The position numbers were made by a program, and so were the translations under genes. A model generated the notes under the pieces. The model saw nothing but the letters and a program-made list of their open reading frames with translations. It was not told the origin of the DNA and made no database searches. From an uncultured Eubacteriales bacterium (GTDB lineage Bacteria > Bacillota > Clostridia > Christensenellales > Aristaeellaceae): a stretch of 64,000 nt of DNA. The stretch covers positions 1 to 64,000 of the forward strand of contig CACWZP010000008.1 in NCBI GenBank assembly GCA_902765395.1, written 5' to 3'. Positions 26,974-35,830 of this stretch are shown piece by piece; positions within the stretch are counted from its first letter, which is position 1, and each line of letters begins with the position of its first letter.

Positions 26974-28362
26974 TCAGTCTGTGGCTTCAGGGAGGTATTT
27001 CGGCTCCCGCTGCATGTTGGCGATGTCCAGCGCCACGCGCTGCTCCAGGCCGTCGATGTCCCGCAGGTCATCGCCCCACAGCTCCCGGTCGGCCAGTGCG
27101 GCGTAGGCCAGGGCCTCCGGCGGCATGTCGTGGGACAGCGTGGAGAACACCTCCAGGTCGTCCGCGGCGTCGATGATCTGGTGCCGCTCGCTGCCGCGAA
27201 GCACCTCGTACTGGCCCTTCTCATTGGGCCTCGCGCCGGCGTACAGCATGATGGTGGCCGAGAGCGCGAAGGCCAGCCGGCGGGGCGGCTCGAAGTTCTC
27301 GTGCGCCCAGGCGCGGATCAGCGGCAGCGCCGAGACCCGGAACCGGCCCAGCAGCGGCGCGGCCACCCGCAGGATGGCGTTGTCGTTCAGCGGGTTCTCG
27401 AAGCGCTCGAAGGCGCGTATGACGTAAGGGGTATCCCCGGCGCGGGCGGCTTCGTCCGCGGGCAGCAGCTCCTGCATGTAGGCCTGGCCCACATAATCCC
27501 GCAGCGCCTCGTCCTTCATGCAGTCCGAGAGGGTGTTGTGCCCGCGCAGCCAGCCCGCCGCCGCCAGCAGGAAAAGCCCGGCGTCGAACAGGCGGCGCTT
27601 CTGTTCCAGGGCGGGGAAGAGATCGTCCACGAAGGCCACGCCCTCGGCGGCGTCCAGCCGCCAGCGCTGACGGAAGGCCGCCGGGGCCTGTATGGTCAGC
27701 TTCGCGCCGGGTTCCGCCAGGTGGATCATGCCGTCGGCATAGTTCATGGTCTCGCACAGCCGCGCGGCCTCCTTCGCCTCGGCCCGCAGGGCGATGCCGT
27801 CGGCCAGGGCGGGGCAAAAGGCGCACTGGTCGTGAATGAAGGTTTCCAACCCTGTCGCACGGGCGATCAGCCCGTCCCGCACGGCTTCGGCGCTGACGGC
27901 GCGCTCCCCGACGCACAGGAAGTCAAGCCCGGGCAGGCCCGCCTTGGCGCGGATTTGCAGCAGCCGCGCCGCCAGATCCAGCGCCTTGCGCAGGTCGCTT
28001 TCGCCCAGTATGGCCAGCGCAAGCGCCGGGTCAACTGCCAGCGCGTCGATATCGCTCTCGTCCCCGGCGCGCAGTATGGACTGGACGACCTCCTCCCGGT
28101 TCACGGCCTGCTCGCCCAGGTAGCCTCGGGTGAACAGGGTGAACATGCCGTCCTGCTCGGTGAGCAGCTGGGCCGGGTCCCGGCCGTCCGACGTTTCCAG
28201 GCGCAGCGCGGCGATGCCCACGCCCGCCCCGGCCCTGTCGATCATGCTGTCCACCACGCCCAGCAGGGTCTCGTCCAGGCCGAACTGCACGGCGTTCACC
28301 CGCGCGGGAAAGCGCTCGTCGATCTCATAGCGGCCCATCATGCCGCGGTTCAGTCGTTGCAT
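26974..28362 (-). CDS. Mannitol dehydrogenase/tagaturonate reductase (UxaB)-like protein with altered catalytic residues
   Basis: 462 residues from the ATG at 28362. The overall pattern follows UxaB: an N-terminal half starting VNAVQFG and DSMIDRAG, then FVDDLFPALEQKRRLF, ERFENPLNDNAIL, RVSALPLIRAWAHE and an all-helical C-terminus. The NAD-binding stretch that is FGxGxFLR in the family reads FGLDETLLG (27-35), and the catalytic K-x4-N-x2-H reads K255-D260-L263. It is therefore probably not a working NAD-dependent polyol or uronate dehydrogenase. Single gene with its own promoter; no other hexuronate genes nearby. A regulatory or sugar-binding role is possible. Confidence 0.75.
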   Translation of the reverse strand: MQRLNRGMMGRYEIDERFPARVNAVQFGLDETLLGVVDSMIDRAGAGVGIAALRLETSDGRDPAQLLTEQDGMFTLFTRGYLGEQAVNREEVVQSILRAGDESDIDALAVDPALALAILGESDLRKALDLAARLLQIRAKAGLPGLDFLCVGERAVSAEAVRDGLIARATGLETFIHDQCAFCPALADGIALRAEAKEAARLCETMNYADGMIHLAEPGAKLTIQAPAAFRQRWRLDAAEGVAFVDDLFPALEQKRRLFDAGLFLLAAAGWLRGHNTLSDCMKDEALRDYVGQAYMQELLPADEAARAGDTPYVIRAFERFENPLNDNAILRVAAPLLGRFRVSALPLIRAWAHENFEPPRRLAFALSATIMLYAGARPNEKGQYEVLRGSERHQIIDAADDLEVFSTLSHDMPPEALAYAALADRELWGDDLRDIDGLEQRVALDIANMQREPKYLPEATD

Positions 28363-28398
28363 GGCTAAATGTCCTTTCCGCATCCAATAACCGCCATC

Positions 28399-28427
28399 AG
28401 TATAGCACAACCGGCCCTTTGGCGCAA
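28399..28427 (-). promoter_or_regulatory. Promoter of the UxaB-like gene
   Basis: On the minus strand TTGCGC (28422-28427), 17 bases, TATACT (28399-28404), 37 bases before the ATG. Confidence 0.65.
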
Positions 28428-28515
28428 TTTTACGGGGCAAAAATGATATTAAAAGTTGTGTTTGCGCGCAGTTTGTGGTAATATGATGGGGACAACGGAG
28501 AAAAGAGGTCGAACT

Positions 28516-29136
28516 ATGGAGGCAATACTGAAATTTGACAGCTCGATCTTGCTGTGGATTCAGGATCACGTGCGCGGCGGCATCCTGACGCCCATCATGC
28601 AGGTCATCACCCACTTGGGCGACAAGGGCGCCATCTGGATCCTGTTGACGCTGGCGCTTTTGATCTATCCCAACCGCAAGACCCGTCGGCTGGGCGTGTT
28701 CTGCGGCTGCGCGATGGTCATCGGCCTGGTCGTCACCAACCTGATCATCAAGAACTGGGTGGCCCGCGTGCGGCCCTATGACATCGACCATCCGCTGTTC
28801 CAGCGGCTGATCCTGATCGTCGGCGCGGAGCACGATTACTCGTTCCCCTCCGGCCACACCACCAACTCCCTGGCCTGCGCCTGGGTGCTGTTCAGGAAGG
28901 CCCCGAAGAAGTGGGGCGTCCCGGCGCTGGTGCTGGCGATACTGATTTCCCTGTCCCGGCTGTATGTGGGCATCCACTATCCCACCGACGTGCTGGGCGG
29001 CGCCGTGATCGGCATCGGCAGCGCGTGCCTGGCCATCTGGCTGGTGCCGAAGGTGGAAAAGAAGTTCCCCATCCTGAAGAAGTTCTATGGGCCCAGGAAG
29101 GGGACGAAGAAGAAGACTGTGGCGAAGCAGCAGTGA
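28516..29136 (+). CDS. PAP2-family membrane phosphatase (undecaprenyl-diphosphatase-like)
   Basis: 206 residues, about five membrane segments. The three acid-phosphatase motifs are intact: KNWVARVRP, SFPSGHTTN and SRLYVGIHYPTDVLGG (nucleophilic and acid-base His, substrate Lys/Arg). A basic C-terminal tail follows (GPRKGTKKKTVAKQQ). It probably dephosphorylates undecaprenyl diphosphate or phosphatidylglycerophosphate. Start at 28516 with AAGAGGT upstream; the in-frame ATG at 28456 is unsupported. Confidence 0.93.
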   Translation: MEAILKFDSSILLWIQDHVRGGILTPIMQVITHLGDKGAIWILLTLALLIYPNRKTRRLGVFCGCAMVIGLVVTNLIIKNWVARVRPYDIDHPLFQRLILIVGAEHDYSFPSGHTTNSLACAWVLFRKAPKKWGVPALVLAILISLSRLYVGIHYPTDVLGGAVIGIGSACLAIWLVPKVEKKFPILKKFYGPRKGTKKKTVAKQQ

Positions 29137-29441
29137 GGGAAAGAGTATTGCAGGGGCGGCATCGTGCCGCCCCTGTTCTGTCTCAGCGGGACCCCGATCC
29201 TCGCTGATCCCCCATGGCCGAAAAAACCGTTCTTCGGAGCTCTGTTGGATATGATTTCCAGAAGGGGAACCGAGGGACGGCTTTTTGGCGGCCTGCGCTC
29301 GCTGTTCAGTGAAGCTTCGCGTTCGGCACCACGCGCCGAGCCGCTCGCTTCAATTCACGACTCGGCAGGCCGCCCCGTGATTGGGGAGCAGCGATGTATG
29401 TGGAATTTCTACAAGGGGTGCCCCAGTGGCTGCTCCGCAGG
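29137..29441. other. Gene-free spacer with a large foldable structure
   Basis: Perfect 10 bp arms GGCGGCCTGC (29287-29296) and GCAGGCCGCC (29365-29374) enclose 68 bases with further partial pairing. No ORF of interest. It may be a palindromic repeat or a structured RNA in the 3' region of the PAP2 transcript. Confidence 0.5.
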
Positions 29442-29471
29442 AACCTCCCCATTGAAATGGGGAGGTTTTTT
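29442..29471. terminator. Rho-independent terminator of the PAP2 gene
   Basis: AACCTCCCCATT-GAA-AATGGGGAGG-like stem followed by T6 GTC. The same terminator sequence family recurs at 38626-38658. Confidence 0.9.
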
Positions 29472-29475
29472 GTCT

Positions 29476-30975
29476 TTACAGCTTGTACAGTTCCCCATAC
29501 TTTCCCTTCAGATAGTCCACATAATAATGCGCGTCGAAGGGCGCGCCGCAGGCGCTGAGGATCAGTTCGTTGGGGGTGAGCAGCTGGCCGTAGTGGTGGA
29601 TCTTCTCGCCCAGCCAGGCGGTGATGGGTTTCAGGTCACCGCTGCGGACCACGCTCCACACGTCGATGTCCTTCTGCATCTGGGGAAGCATCTGGGCGCC
29701 GTAGGCGCTGCCCAGGGCGTAGCTGGGGAAGTAGCCGATGGCGCCGAAGGACCAGTGGCTGTCCTGCAGGCAGCCGCGCCGGTCGTCCGGCACGTCGATG
29801 CCCAGGTACTTCTTATACATCCGGTTCCACTCGCCGGGGATGTCGTCCGTCTTCAAATCCCCGCCGATCATGGCCTTTTCCAGCTCGTAGCGGATCATCA
29901 CGTGCATGGCGTAGGTCAGCTCGTCGGCCTCGGTGCGGATCAGCGAGGGCTCTGCAAGGTTCGCCGCGTGGTACAGCTTCTCCTCGTCCACGCCCGCCAT
30001 CTGCGCCGGGAACAGCGCCTTCAGCTCCGGCAGCAGCACTTCGCAGAACGCGCGGCTGCGGCCGATGATGTTCTCGTAGAAGCGGCTCTGGCTCTCGTGG
30101 ATGGACATGCTGCTGCCGCCCGCGAGGACCGTGCCCTGCAGCTCGTCGCCCACGCCCAGCTCATACAGCGCGTGGCCGCCCTCGTGCACCACGCTGTACA
30201 GGTTGGAAAGCACGCTGTCCTCGTGGTAATGGGTGGTGATGCGCACGTCGTGCTTGTTGAAGCCGTCGGTGAAGGGATGCTCCGTCTCGCCCACGGAGCA
30301 GTCGTCCCGGTTGATGCCCATGATCTGCATCACCCGGTCGGTGAACTTCTTCTGCAGGTGGATGGGATAGGGCTGGTTCAGGAAGGCCACGTCCGGGCGG
30401 GGCTTTTCGGCCACGGCCAGGATCACCGGGGTCAGCTCGCCCCTGAGCAGCTCGAAGAACGGGTCCAGCGTCTCGTGGCTGAGGCCCTTCTCGTAGCCGT
30501 CCAGCAGCACGTCATAGGCAGGCCTCTTCGCGTCCTTGCGCTCGGCGAAGCGGCGGTTGTAGGCGATGATCCTGTCCAGATAGGGCGCGTAGGCGGCAAA
30601 GTCGCTCGCCAGCTTGGCGTCGTGCCACACCTGCATGGCCTCGGCCATCAGCTGTTGATAGGCCATGAACTCGTCCGCGGGAACGAGGGTCAGGTCGTCC
30701 CGCTGCTCCTTCAGCACCTCCGCACGGCGGCGGTCCTTCAGGGAGACTTCGTCCCTGTGGGCGAGGATCGTGTCGAGGATCTCCCCGGTCTCCCCGGCAG
30801 TCACCTTCTCGTGGATGATGCCGCTCAAAAAGGCCATGGTCTCGCCCCTCATGGGGGCGGAGTTGCGCGGGGCCACCGTCTCGCCGTCGTAGTTCAGGCA
30901 GCCGATGGCGTGGCTGTAGGCGCGCAGGGTGGTTTCCAGGGCGGTGAGCTTTGAAAGGGCGTCGTTGAGTGTCAT
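29476..30975 (-). CDS. M32-family metallocarboxypeptidase (Taq-type)
   Basis: 499 residues, all-helical. The zinc motif is HEGGHALYELG (HExxH near residue 254) and the family motif HESQSRFYEN follows, with RTEADELTYAMHVMIRYE further on. M32 enzymes remove C-terminal residues from peptides in the cytosol. Normal length and all motifs intact. Its stop is next to the terminator at 29442. Confidence 0.95.
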   Translation of the reverse strand: MTLNDALSKLTALETTLRAYSHAIGCLNYDGETVAPRNSAPMRGETMAFLSGIIHEKVTAGETGEILDTILAHRDEVSLKDRRRAEVLKEQRDDLTLVPADEFMAYQQLMAEAMQVWHDAKLASDFAAYAPYLDRIIAYNRRFAERKDAKRPAYDVLLDGYEKGLSHETLDPFFELLRGELTPVILAVAEKPRPDVAFLNQPYPIHLQKKFTDRVMQIMGINRDDCSVGETEHPFTDGFNKHDVRITTHYHEDSVLSNLYSVVHEGGHALYELGVGDELQGTVLAGGSSMSIHESQSRFYENIIGRSRAFCEVLLPELKALFPAQMAGVDEEKLYHAANLAEPSLIRTEADELTYAMHVMIRYELEKAMIGGDLKTDDIPGEWNRMYKKYLGIDVPDDRRGCLQDSHWSFGAIGYFPSYALGSAYGAQMLPQMQKDIDVWSVVRSGDLKPITAWLGEKIHHYGQLLTPNELILSACGAPFDAHYYVDYLKGKYGELYKL

Positions 30976-31000
30976 ATTGCTTCCTCCGTAAATAATAAAG

Positions 31001-31140
31001 AGTTCAGGGTTCAGAGTTTAGAGTTCAGATTGATGGGTGTGAGCCGCGGCTTGATATGCGTGGGATCCCCCGTTCGGAGCGCCCCACCGTATCATGTTCC
31101 ACTCTGAACGCCCAATCCTGCACCATAAACGCTAAACTGT
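31001..31140. repeat. AACTCT-tract element, copy A3
   Basis: GAGTTCAGGGTTCAGAGTTT and GAGTTCAGATTGATGG on the left face ACTCTGAACGCCC on the right, around a GC-rich middle (GAGCCGCGGC). It occupies the spacer between two minus-strand genes. Confidence 0.6.
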
Positions 31141-31149
31141 CATCTCTGT

Positions 31150-32400
31150 CTATCCGAACTCGTACTCGTCGTCCCGCAGCATCTGCAGGCTGTAGGCCAT
31201 GACGACCACGTCCGGGTGGCATTCCTCGATCCACTCCTCCAGGGGCCTGGAGTCCTGCCGCAGATCCACGCACACCATGTGCCGGGCCATCAGGGACATG
31301 AAGGTGCCGATGGGGGCGCTGTAGCTGTCCTTGAGCAGCATCACGGTGACGTCCGGCGCGTCGGGATTGGTGAGCAGGTCGTAGTTCTCCACTTGGCCGT
31401 AGTAGGTGTAGGCGTAGGTGTTCCAGGTCTTGCCTGGCTCCGGGTCCAGGCGGTCGAAGCGGGTGACGGCTTCGCGGAAGCTGCCTTCGCCGTGTCCCTC
31501 GGTCTTGGAGCGCTTGTAATCGCGGGTGATCTCGGTTTCATACTTCGGCCAGTATTCCACGATGTCGTCCGGCTCCACCAGGGCCGTGCCCACGCGCTGG
31601 CCGTACTTGCCCATGAACAGCTTCTCGTGGGTCAGGGTGTTCAGGTTCTCGAGGTCCAGCCTTGTGGGGTCCAGGTTCGCGCCGGTCATGTCGTTGATCT
31701 CGCCGGCGATGCGCTGGGCCATGGTGATGGCGGCCAGGGTGGACCAGTGCTGGTCGGTGACCATCAGCAGATCGTCCAGGTCCCGGCCGCAGTTCGGCAG
31801 CACGTCCCGGCTGTCCAGGGTGCGCACGCCGCCTTCCCGCAGGCAGGCCAGCGCCTCGTCCGCCATCTCGGTGGAGTGATCCAGCGCGGCGTAGTCCGAG
31901 GGCATCATGGCCGGGTCGTAGAGGGTGGGATGCTCGTAGACGAACAGGAAGGGGATGTCCTTCAGCGTGGTGTTGCGCAGCTCGATGATGTCCCGGGCGT
32001 TGCCCTCCAGGGACTTGTAGTCCTGCAGGTCGTACAGGTGGCCGTCGGTGAGGGTGATCATGTTCTGGCTGCCGGTGTTGATGACCCGCTTGCCCAGGGC
32101 GTACTGGAAGGCGGAGTTGGCATAGCCCATCTCATCCTTCAGCCACATGTTTTCCGCGATGGCGGCGGTGAAGCTGTTGATCCGGGCGGCCAGCTTGTCC
32201 AGCTGGTTGGCGTGCTTGGGCAGCGTGGCGCGCAGTTTGGGCGTCATGCGCACGGACTCCAGCAGGTCGTCGTGGCTGTTGATGAGCATGGCGGCAAATG
32301 CCGTGAAGACAAAGCCCAGGAACGCCACCGTCAATATCGCGGCGGTGACGCGGGTCAGCTTTTTCGAGGGGGTTTTAACGGGTGTCTTGGGTTTTTCCAT
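31150..32400 (-). CDS. AlgX/DHHW-like SGNH-fold protein, membrane anchored
   Basis: 416 residues. An N-terminal membrane helix at about 17-40, then an extracytoplasmic domain. TDQHWS (215-220) matches the D-x-H-W motif of the AlgX/AlgJ/DHHW group, and LLKDSYSAP (Ser359) matches the nucleophile motif GDS(F/Y). Relatives O-acetylate exopolysaccharides with the help of a membrane MBOAT protein. No MBOAT gene is near, so the acceptor and acyl donor are unknown. Downstream of pepT in the same direction, separated by an A-type repeat. Confidence 0.8.
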   Translation of the reverse strand: MEKPKTPVKTPSKKLTRVTAAILTVAFLGFVFTAFAAMLINSHDDLLESVRMTPKLRATLPKHANQLDKLAARINSFTAAIAENMWLKDEMGYANSAFQYALGKRVINTGSQNMITLTDGHLYDLQDYKSLEGNARDIIELRNTTLKDIPFLFVYEHPTLYDPAMMPSDYAALDHSTEMADEALACLREGGVRTLDSRDVLPNCGRDLDDLLMVTDQHWSTLAAITMAQRIAGEINDMTGANLDPTRLDLENLNTLTHEKLFMGKYGQRVGTALVEPDDIVEYWPKYETEITRDYKRSKTEGHGEGSFREAVTRFDRLDPEPGKTWNTYAYTYYGQVENYDLLTNPDAPDVTVMLLKDSYSAPIGTFMSLMARHMVCVDLRQDSRPLEEWIEECHPDVVVMAYSLQMLRDDEYEFG

Positions 32401-32423
32401 GGCGGTTCCTTTCGAAGAGCGTT

Positions 32424-32510
32424 TGGAGTTTAGAGTTCAGACAGAGTGAGTGCAGAGCCGTTTCCGGGCATTTAAACTTCACTCTTCACTCTAAACCCTC
32501 AACTCTTTGA
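32424..32510. repeat. AACTCT-tract element, copy A4
   Basis: GAGTTTAGAGTTCAGACAGA on the left faces AACTTCACTCTTCACTCTAA and CAACTCTTTGAACGC on the right. It overlaps the stop of pepT (32499). Confidence 0.65.
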
Positions 32511-33713
32511 ACGCTGCGTAAGCAATTCTACGATCATCTCAGTCATGGTGTCCATGTCCTCCACGGCCACGCACTCGAACCGGCCGTGGCAGTTCATGCC
32601 GCCGGTGGCGATGTTGGGGCAGGGGAGGCCCATGAAGGTCAGCCGGGCGCCGTCGGTGCCGCCGCGGATGGGCTCGCTCCAGGGCTCCACGCCCACGGCG
32701 CGATAGGCCGCCTCGGCCCGCTCCACGATCTCCATGCGCTGCTCGATCAGCTCGCGCATGTTGTAATAGCTGTCCCTCAGCGCCACCTCCACCGTGCCCG
32801 CGCCGTACTTGCCGTTCAGGTAGGCGGCGATATTCTGGATCTGCTCCTTGCGGGCCTCGAAGCGAACGCGGTCGTGGTCGCGGATGATGTAGTGGAGCGA
32901 AGCCAGCTCCTCCGAGCCGGTCATGTCGGTGAGGTGGAAGAAGCCCTCCCGGTCCTCGGTGTGCTCCGGGCGCTCCTGGGGCGGCAGCATGCCGGCGAAC
33001 TCCATGGCCACCAGAGAGGCGTTGACCATGATGTTCTTGGCGCTGCCGGGATGGACGCTGCGGCCGTGGACGGTCACCACCGCGGCGGCGGCGTTGAAGT
33101 TTTCATAGTTGATGCCGCCCACGGTGCCGCCGTCCACGGTGTAGGCGAATTCGGCGCCGAAGCCCTTCACGTCGAAGCGGTCGGCCCCGCGGCCGATCTC
33201 CTCGTCCGGGGTGAAGCCAATGCAGACCTTGCCGTGCTTCAGCTCCGGATGGGCCAGCAGGACCTCGCAGGCGGTCATGATCTCGGCCACGCCGGCCTTG
33301 TCGTCCGCGCCCAGGGAGGTGTTGCCGTCGGTGACGATCAGGGACTTGCCCTTCGCCCCGGCCACCTCCGGGAACACCGCGGGGTCCAGAACCAGGCCGT
33401 TTTCAAGCGTCACGGGGCCGCCGTCGTAGTTTTTCACGATGCGGGCGTTCATCGGCGCGCTGGGCACGCAGTCCACCACGTCCATGTGGGCGATCAGCCC
33501 GATGGCGGGCAGGCCCTCGCAGTTGGCGGGAATGCTGCCGTAGACGTAGCCGTCCCCGTCCACCCGAGCGTCCCCGATGCCCAGGGCCTTCATTTCCTCC
33601 GCCAGCGCCCTCGCCAGCACCAGCTGCTTTTCCGTGCTGGGGCAGGTGGGGCTGTTTTCGTCCGAGGCGGTGTCGTATTGTATATAGTTTAAAAAGCGTT
33701 CGTAGGCGCGCAT
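32499..33713 (-). CDS. pepT: Peptidase T (tripeptide aminopeptidase)
   Basis: 404 residues from the ATG at 33713 (GGAGG upstream). M20B zinc-peptidase motifs: AHMDVVD, SLGADDKAGVAEI, FTPDEEIGRGAD, YTVDGG, and the C-terminal RGGTDGARLTFMGLPCPNIATGG. It releases N-terminal residues from tripeptides in the cytosol. Complete. Confidence 0.96.
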   Translation of the reverse strand: MRAYERFLNYIQYDTASDENSPTCPSTEKQLVLARALAEEMKALGIGDARVDGDGYVYGSIPANCEGLPAIGLIAHMDVVDCVPSAPMNARIVKNYDGGPVTLENGLVLDPAVFPEVAGAKGKSLIVTDGNTSLGADDKAGVAEIMTACEVLLAHPELKHGKVCIGFTPDEEIGRGADRFDVKGFGAEFAYTVDGGTVGGINYENFNAAAAVVTVHGRSVHPGSAKNIMVNASLVAMEFAGMLPPQERPEHTEDREGFFHLTDMTGSEELASLHYIIRDHDRVRFEARKEQIQNIAAYLNGKYGAGTVEVALRDSYYNMRELIEQRMEIVERAEAAYRAVGVEPWSEPIRGGTDGARLTFMGLPCPNIATGGMNCHGRFECVAVEDMDTMTEMIVELLTQRSKS

Positions 33714-33756
33714 AGGGGGAACCTCCGAAAATGAAAGATTGTTATGGTTGAACGCG

Positions 33757-33812
33757 CATTTCCCGCGCTGGAATGAATGGCGCGGGAAATGCGGTTTGAG
33801 AGCGCGGCAGCA
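33757..33812. repeat. Perfect 13 bp inverted repeat plus CGCGGCAGC core
   Basis: Arms GCATTTCCCGCGC (33757-33769) and GCGCGGGAAATGC (33781-33793) surround an 11-base loop; CGCGGCAGCA follows at 33803-33812 in the same orientation as in the A1, B1 and B2 elements. It lies between the ROK and pepT genes, with no T-run. Confidence 0.6.
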
Positions 33813-33826
33813 ATCAACAGCCGGTT

Positions 33827-34771
33827 TTACCGTCCCAACATCGCCGCGCCGATGATGCCGGCGTCGTTGGTGAGCCTGGCCAGCTCGATCCGGGCGTAGG
33901 GCATGGTCTTGTAGAACACCATGCCGGGCAGCTTTTCGCGCACGGCGTCCAGAAGGAACTGGCCCGCGTGGCTGACGCCGCCGCCCAGGACGATGACCTC
34001 GGGGTCGTACAGGTTGATCAGGTTGGAAAGGCCCACACACAGGTGGTGCACGTAGTTGTCAAACAGCGCGCAGCAGTCGGGGTCGCCCGCCTTGGCCAGG
34101 TCGATCACGTGCTTGGCGGTGATCTTCGCGGCGTCGCCGTCCACGGCCTTCAAAAGCGCGGTGCCGCTCTTTTCGGCGCAGAGCTTCCGCCCCTCGCGGA
34201 TCAGCGCGGTGGCGCTGGCGTAGCGCTCCCAGCAGCCGCGGTTGCCGCAGGTGCACATCTCGCCGCCGTCCACGGTGACCATGTGGCCGATCTCGCTGGC
34301 CACGCCGTGGCTGCCGGAGAACACCTTGCCGCCGATGACGATGCCGCCGCCCACGCCGGTGCCCAGCGTGACGAACACGCTGTTCTCACACCCGGCGGAC
34401 ACGCCCGCCACGGATTCGGCCAGGCCCGCCACGGTGGCGTCGTTGTCCACGAACACGGGCACGCTGGTGTACTTCGCCATTTCCTCCAGGATGGGCACGT
34501 CGTGCCAGGCCAGGTTGGTGCAGAAGGGCACCCGGCCGCTGCGGGGGTCCATCACGCCGGGCAGGCCGATGCCGATGGCCCGGATTTCATCCATGGTGTG
34601 GCCGCTCTTCACGGTCACGTCGATGGCCAGGTGCGCCATGTCGTGGATCACGGCCTCGTAGCCGCGCTCCGGCAGGGTGGGGCAGCTGTCCTTCAACAGG
34701 ATGTTGCCCTTCTCGTCCACGACGCCGGCCTTGATGCCGGTGCCGCCCAGGTCGATACCGATGTAAAGCAT
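33827..34771 (-). CDS. ROK-family sugar kinase (glucokinase-like)
   Basis: 314 residues. The ATP-binding DLGGTGIKAG (6-15), the catalytic VDNDATVAGLAE, and the zinc-binding CTCGNRGCWERYAS (HxCxCGxxGCxE group) are intact. It probably phosphorylates glucose for glycolysis. It is followed upstream by hprK, so the locus joins sugar phosphorylation with carbon control. Confidence 0.9.
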   Translation of the reverse strand: MLYIGIDLGGTGIKAGVVDEKGNILLKDSCPTLPERGYEAVIHDMAHLAIDVTVKSGHTMDEIRAIGIGLPGVMDPRSGRVPFCTNLAWHDVPILEEMAKYTSVPVFVDNDATVAGLAESVAGVSAGCENSVFVTLGTGVGGGIVIGGKVFSGSHGVASEIGHMVTVDGGEMCTCGNRGCWERYASATALIREGRKLCAEKSGTALLKAVDGDAAKITAKHVIDLAKAGDPDCCALFDNYVHHLCVGLSNLINLYDPEVIVLGGGVSHAGQFLLDAVREKLPGMVFYKTMPYARIELARLTNDAGIIGAAMLGR

Positions 34772-34806
34772 AGTGAAAACCTCCTGCTGTATAGTGGGGT
34801 TGAAAT

Positions 34807-34877
34807 TGAGGGGACAGGGAACAGGAATGGCCGGGGAACGCGGCAGCAGCTAATCCTGTTCCCTGTTGACTGTTCCC
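34807..34877. repeat. GGGAACAGG-tract element, copy B2
   Basis: GAGGGGACAGGGAACAGGAA on the left and TCCTGTTCCCTGTTGACTGT on the right flank CCGGGGAACGCGGCAGCA (core 34839-34848). Nearly identical in its centre to copy B1, 18 kb away. Confidence 0.75.
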
Positions 34878-34886
34878 TTGAACTCA

Positions 34887-35813
34887 TCACTTCTCCTCTA
34901 TCGAATGTTGGAACCGCTCCATGTGCCGCCGGGTCAGCTCGTTGGCGGCGTTGTAGCCCATCTGCTTCAGGCGCAGGTTGCGGGCGGCCACCTCCAGCAC
35001 CACGGCCAGGTTGCGACCGGGGTGGATGGGCAGCAGCAGATGGGGCACCTTCACGCCCAGGATGTCGATGTAGTTGTCCGTCAGGCCCAGGCGGTCGTAC
35101 TCCTTGTCGGCCTGCCACAGCTCCAGGTGGATCACCATGTCGATGTGCTTGGAGCGCATGATGGCGCCCGCTCCGTACATGGTGGACACATCGATGATGC
35201 CCACGCCGCGGATCTCCATGAAGTGGCGCACCAGCTCCGGCGATTCGCCGATCAGCCGGTTGTCCTCCACGCGGCGGATGTCCACCACGTCGTCCGCCAC
35301 CAGCTGGTGGCCGCGCTTGACCAGCTCCAGCGCCGCCTCGCTCTTGCCCACGCCGCTGTTGCCGGTGATCAGCAGCCCCGCGCCGAACACGTTCACCAGC
35401 ACGCCGTGGCGCGTCTCCCGGGGGGCCAGCCGGTCGCGCAGGAAGGCGATCAGCTCCAGCTCGAACTGGGTGGTCTCCTTCTTGGTGGAGTAGATGGGCA
35501 CCTTGCGGGCCATGGCCAGCACCAGCATCTCGTCGAAGCAGGGATAGCCGCGGCAGATGATGATGCAGGGCACGGGATAGTTGAAGTACTTGGCCAGCCG
35601 CTCCCGCCGGGTCAGCTCGTCCAGCTGGCTCAGGTAGGTCATCTCCACCTTGCCCAGCAGCTGCGGCCGCTCGTAGGGGAAGAAGTCCCAGTAGTTGGCG
35701 AACTGCATGCCGGGGCGGTTGGTGTTGCTCACCTCGATGTTCAGCTCCTTGCTGTCCGTGGCCAGCACCCGGGTCAGTTCCAGCGTCTTGACAAAATCGG
35801 CTTCGGAAATCAT
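34887..35813 (-). CDS. hprK: HPr kinase/phosphorylase
   Basis: 308 residues from the ATG at 35813, 6 bases after GGAGGA. P-loop GNSGVGKSE near residue 153, HPrK signature MEIRGVGIIDV, and ADDVVDI. It phosphorylates Ser46 of HPr, the central switch of carbon catabolite repression in Firmicutes. No HPr or CcpA gene is in the window. Next to the ROK kinase gene. Confidence 0.96.
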   Translation of the reverse strand: MISEADFVKTLELTRVLATDSKELNIEVSNTNRPGMQFANYWDFFPYERPQLLGKVEMTYLSQLDELTRRERLAKYFNYPVPCIIICRGYPCFDEMLVLAMARKVPIYSTKKETTQFELELIAFLRDRLAPRETRHGVLVNVFGAGLLITGNSGVGKSEAALELVKRGHQLVADDVVDIRRVEDNRLIGESPELVRHFMEIRGVGIIDVSTMYGAGAIMRSKHIDMVIHLELWQADKEYDRLGLTDNYIDILGVKVPHLLLPIHPGRNLAVVLEVAARNLRLKQMGYNAANELTRRHMERFQHSIEEK

Positions 35814-35830
35814 AGGCAATTCCTCCGGAA

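Noticed and set aside
29164-30954. Plus-strand ORF of 596 codons opposite the M32 peptidase
   Set aside because: Antisense shadow of a gene with an intact HExxH motif.
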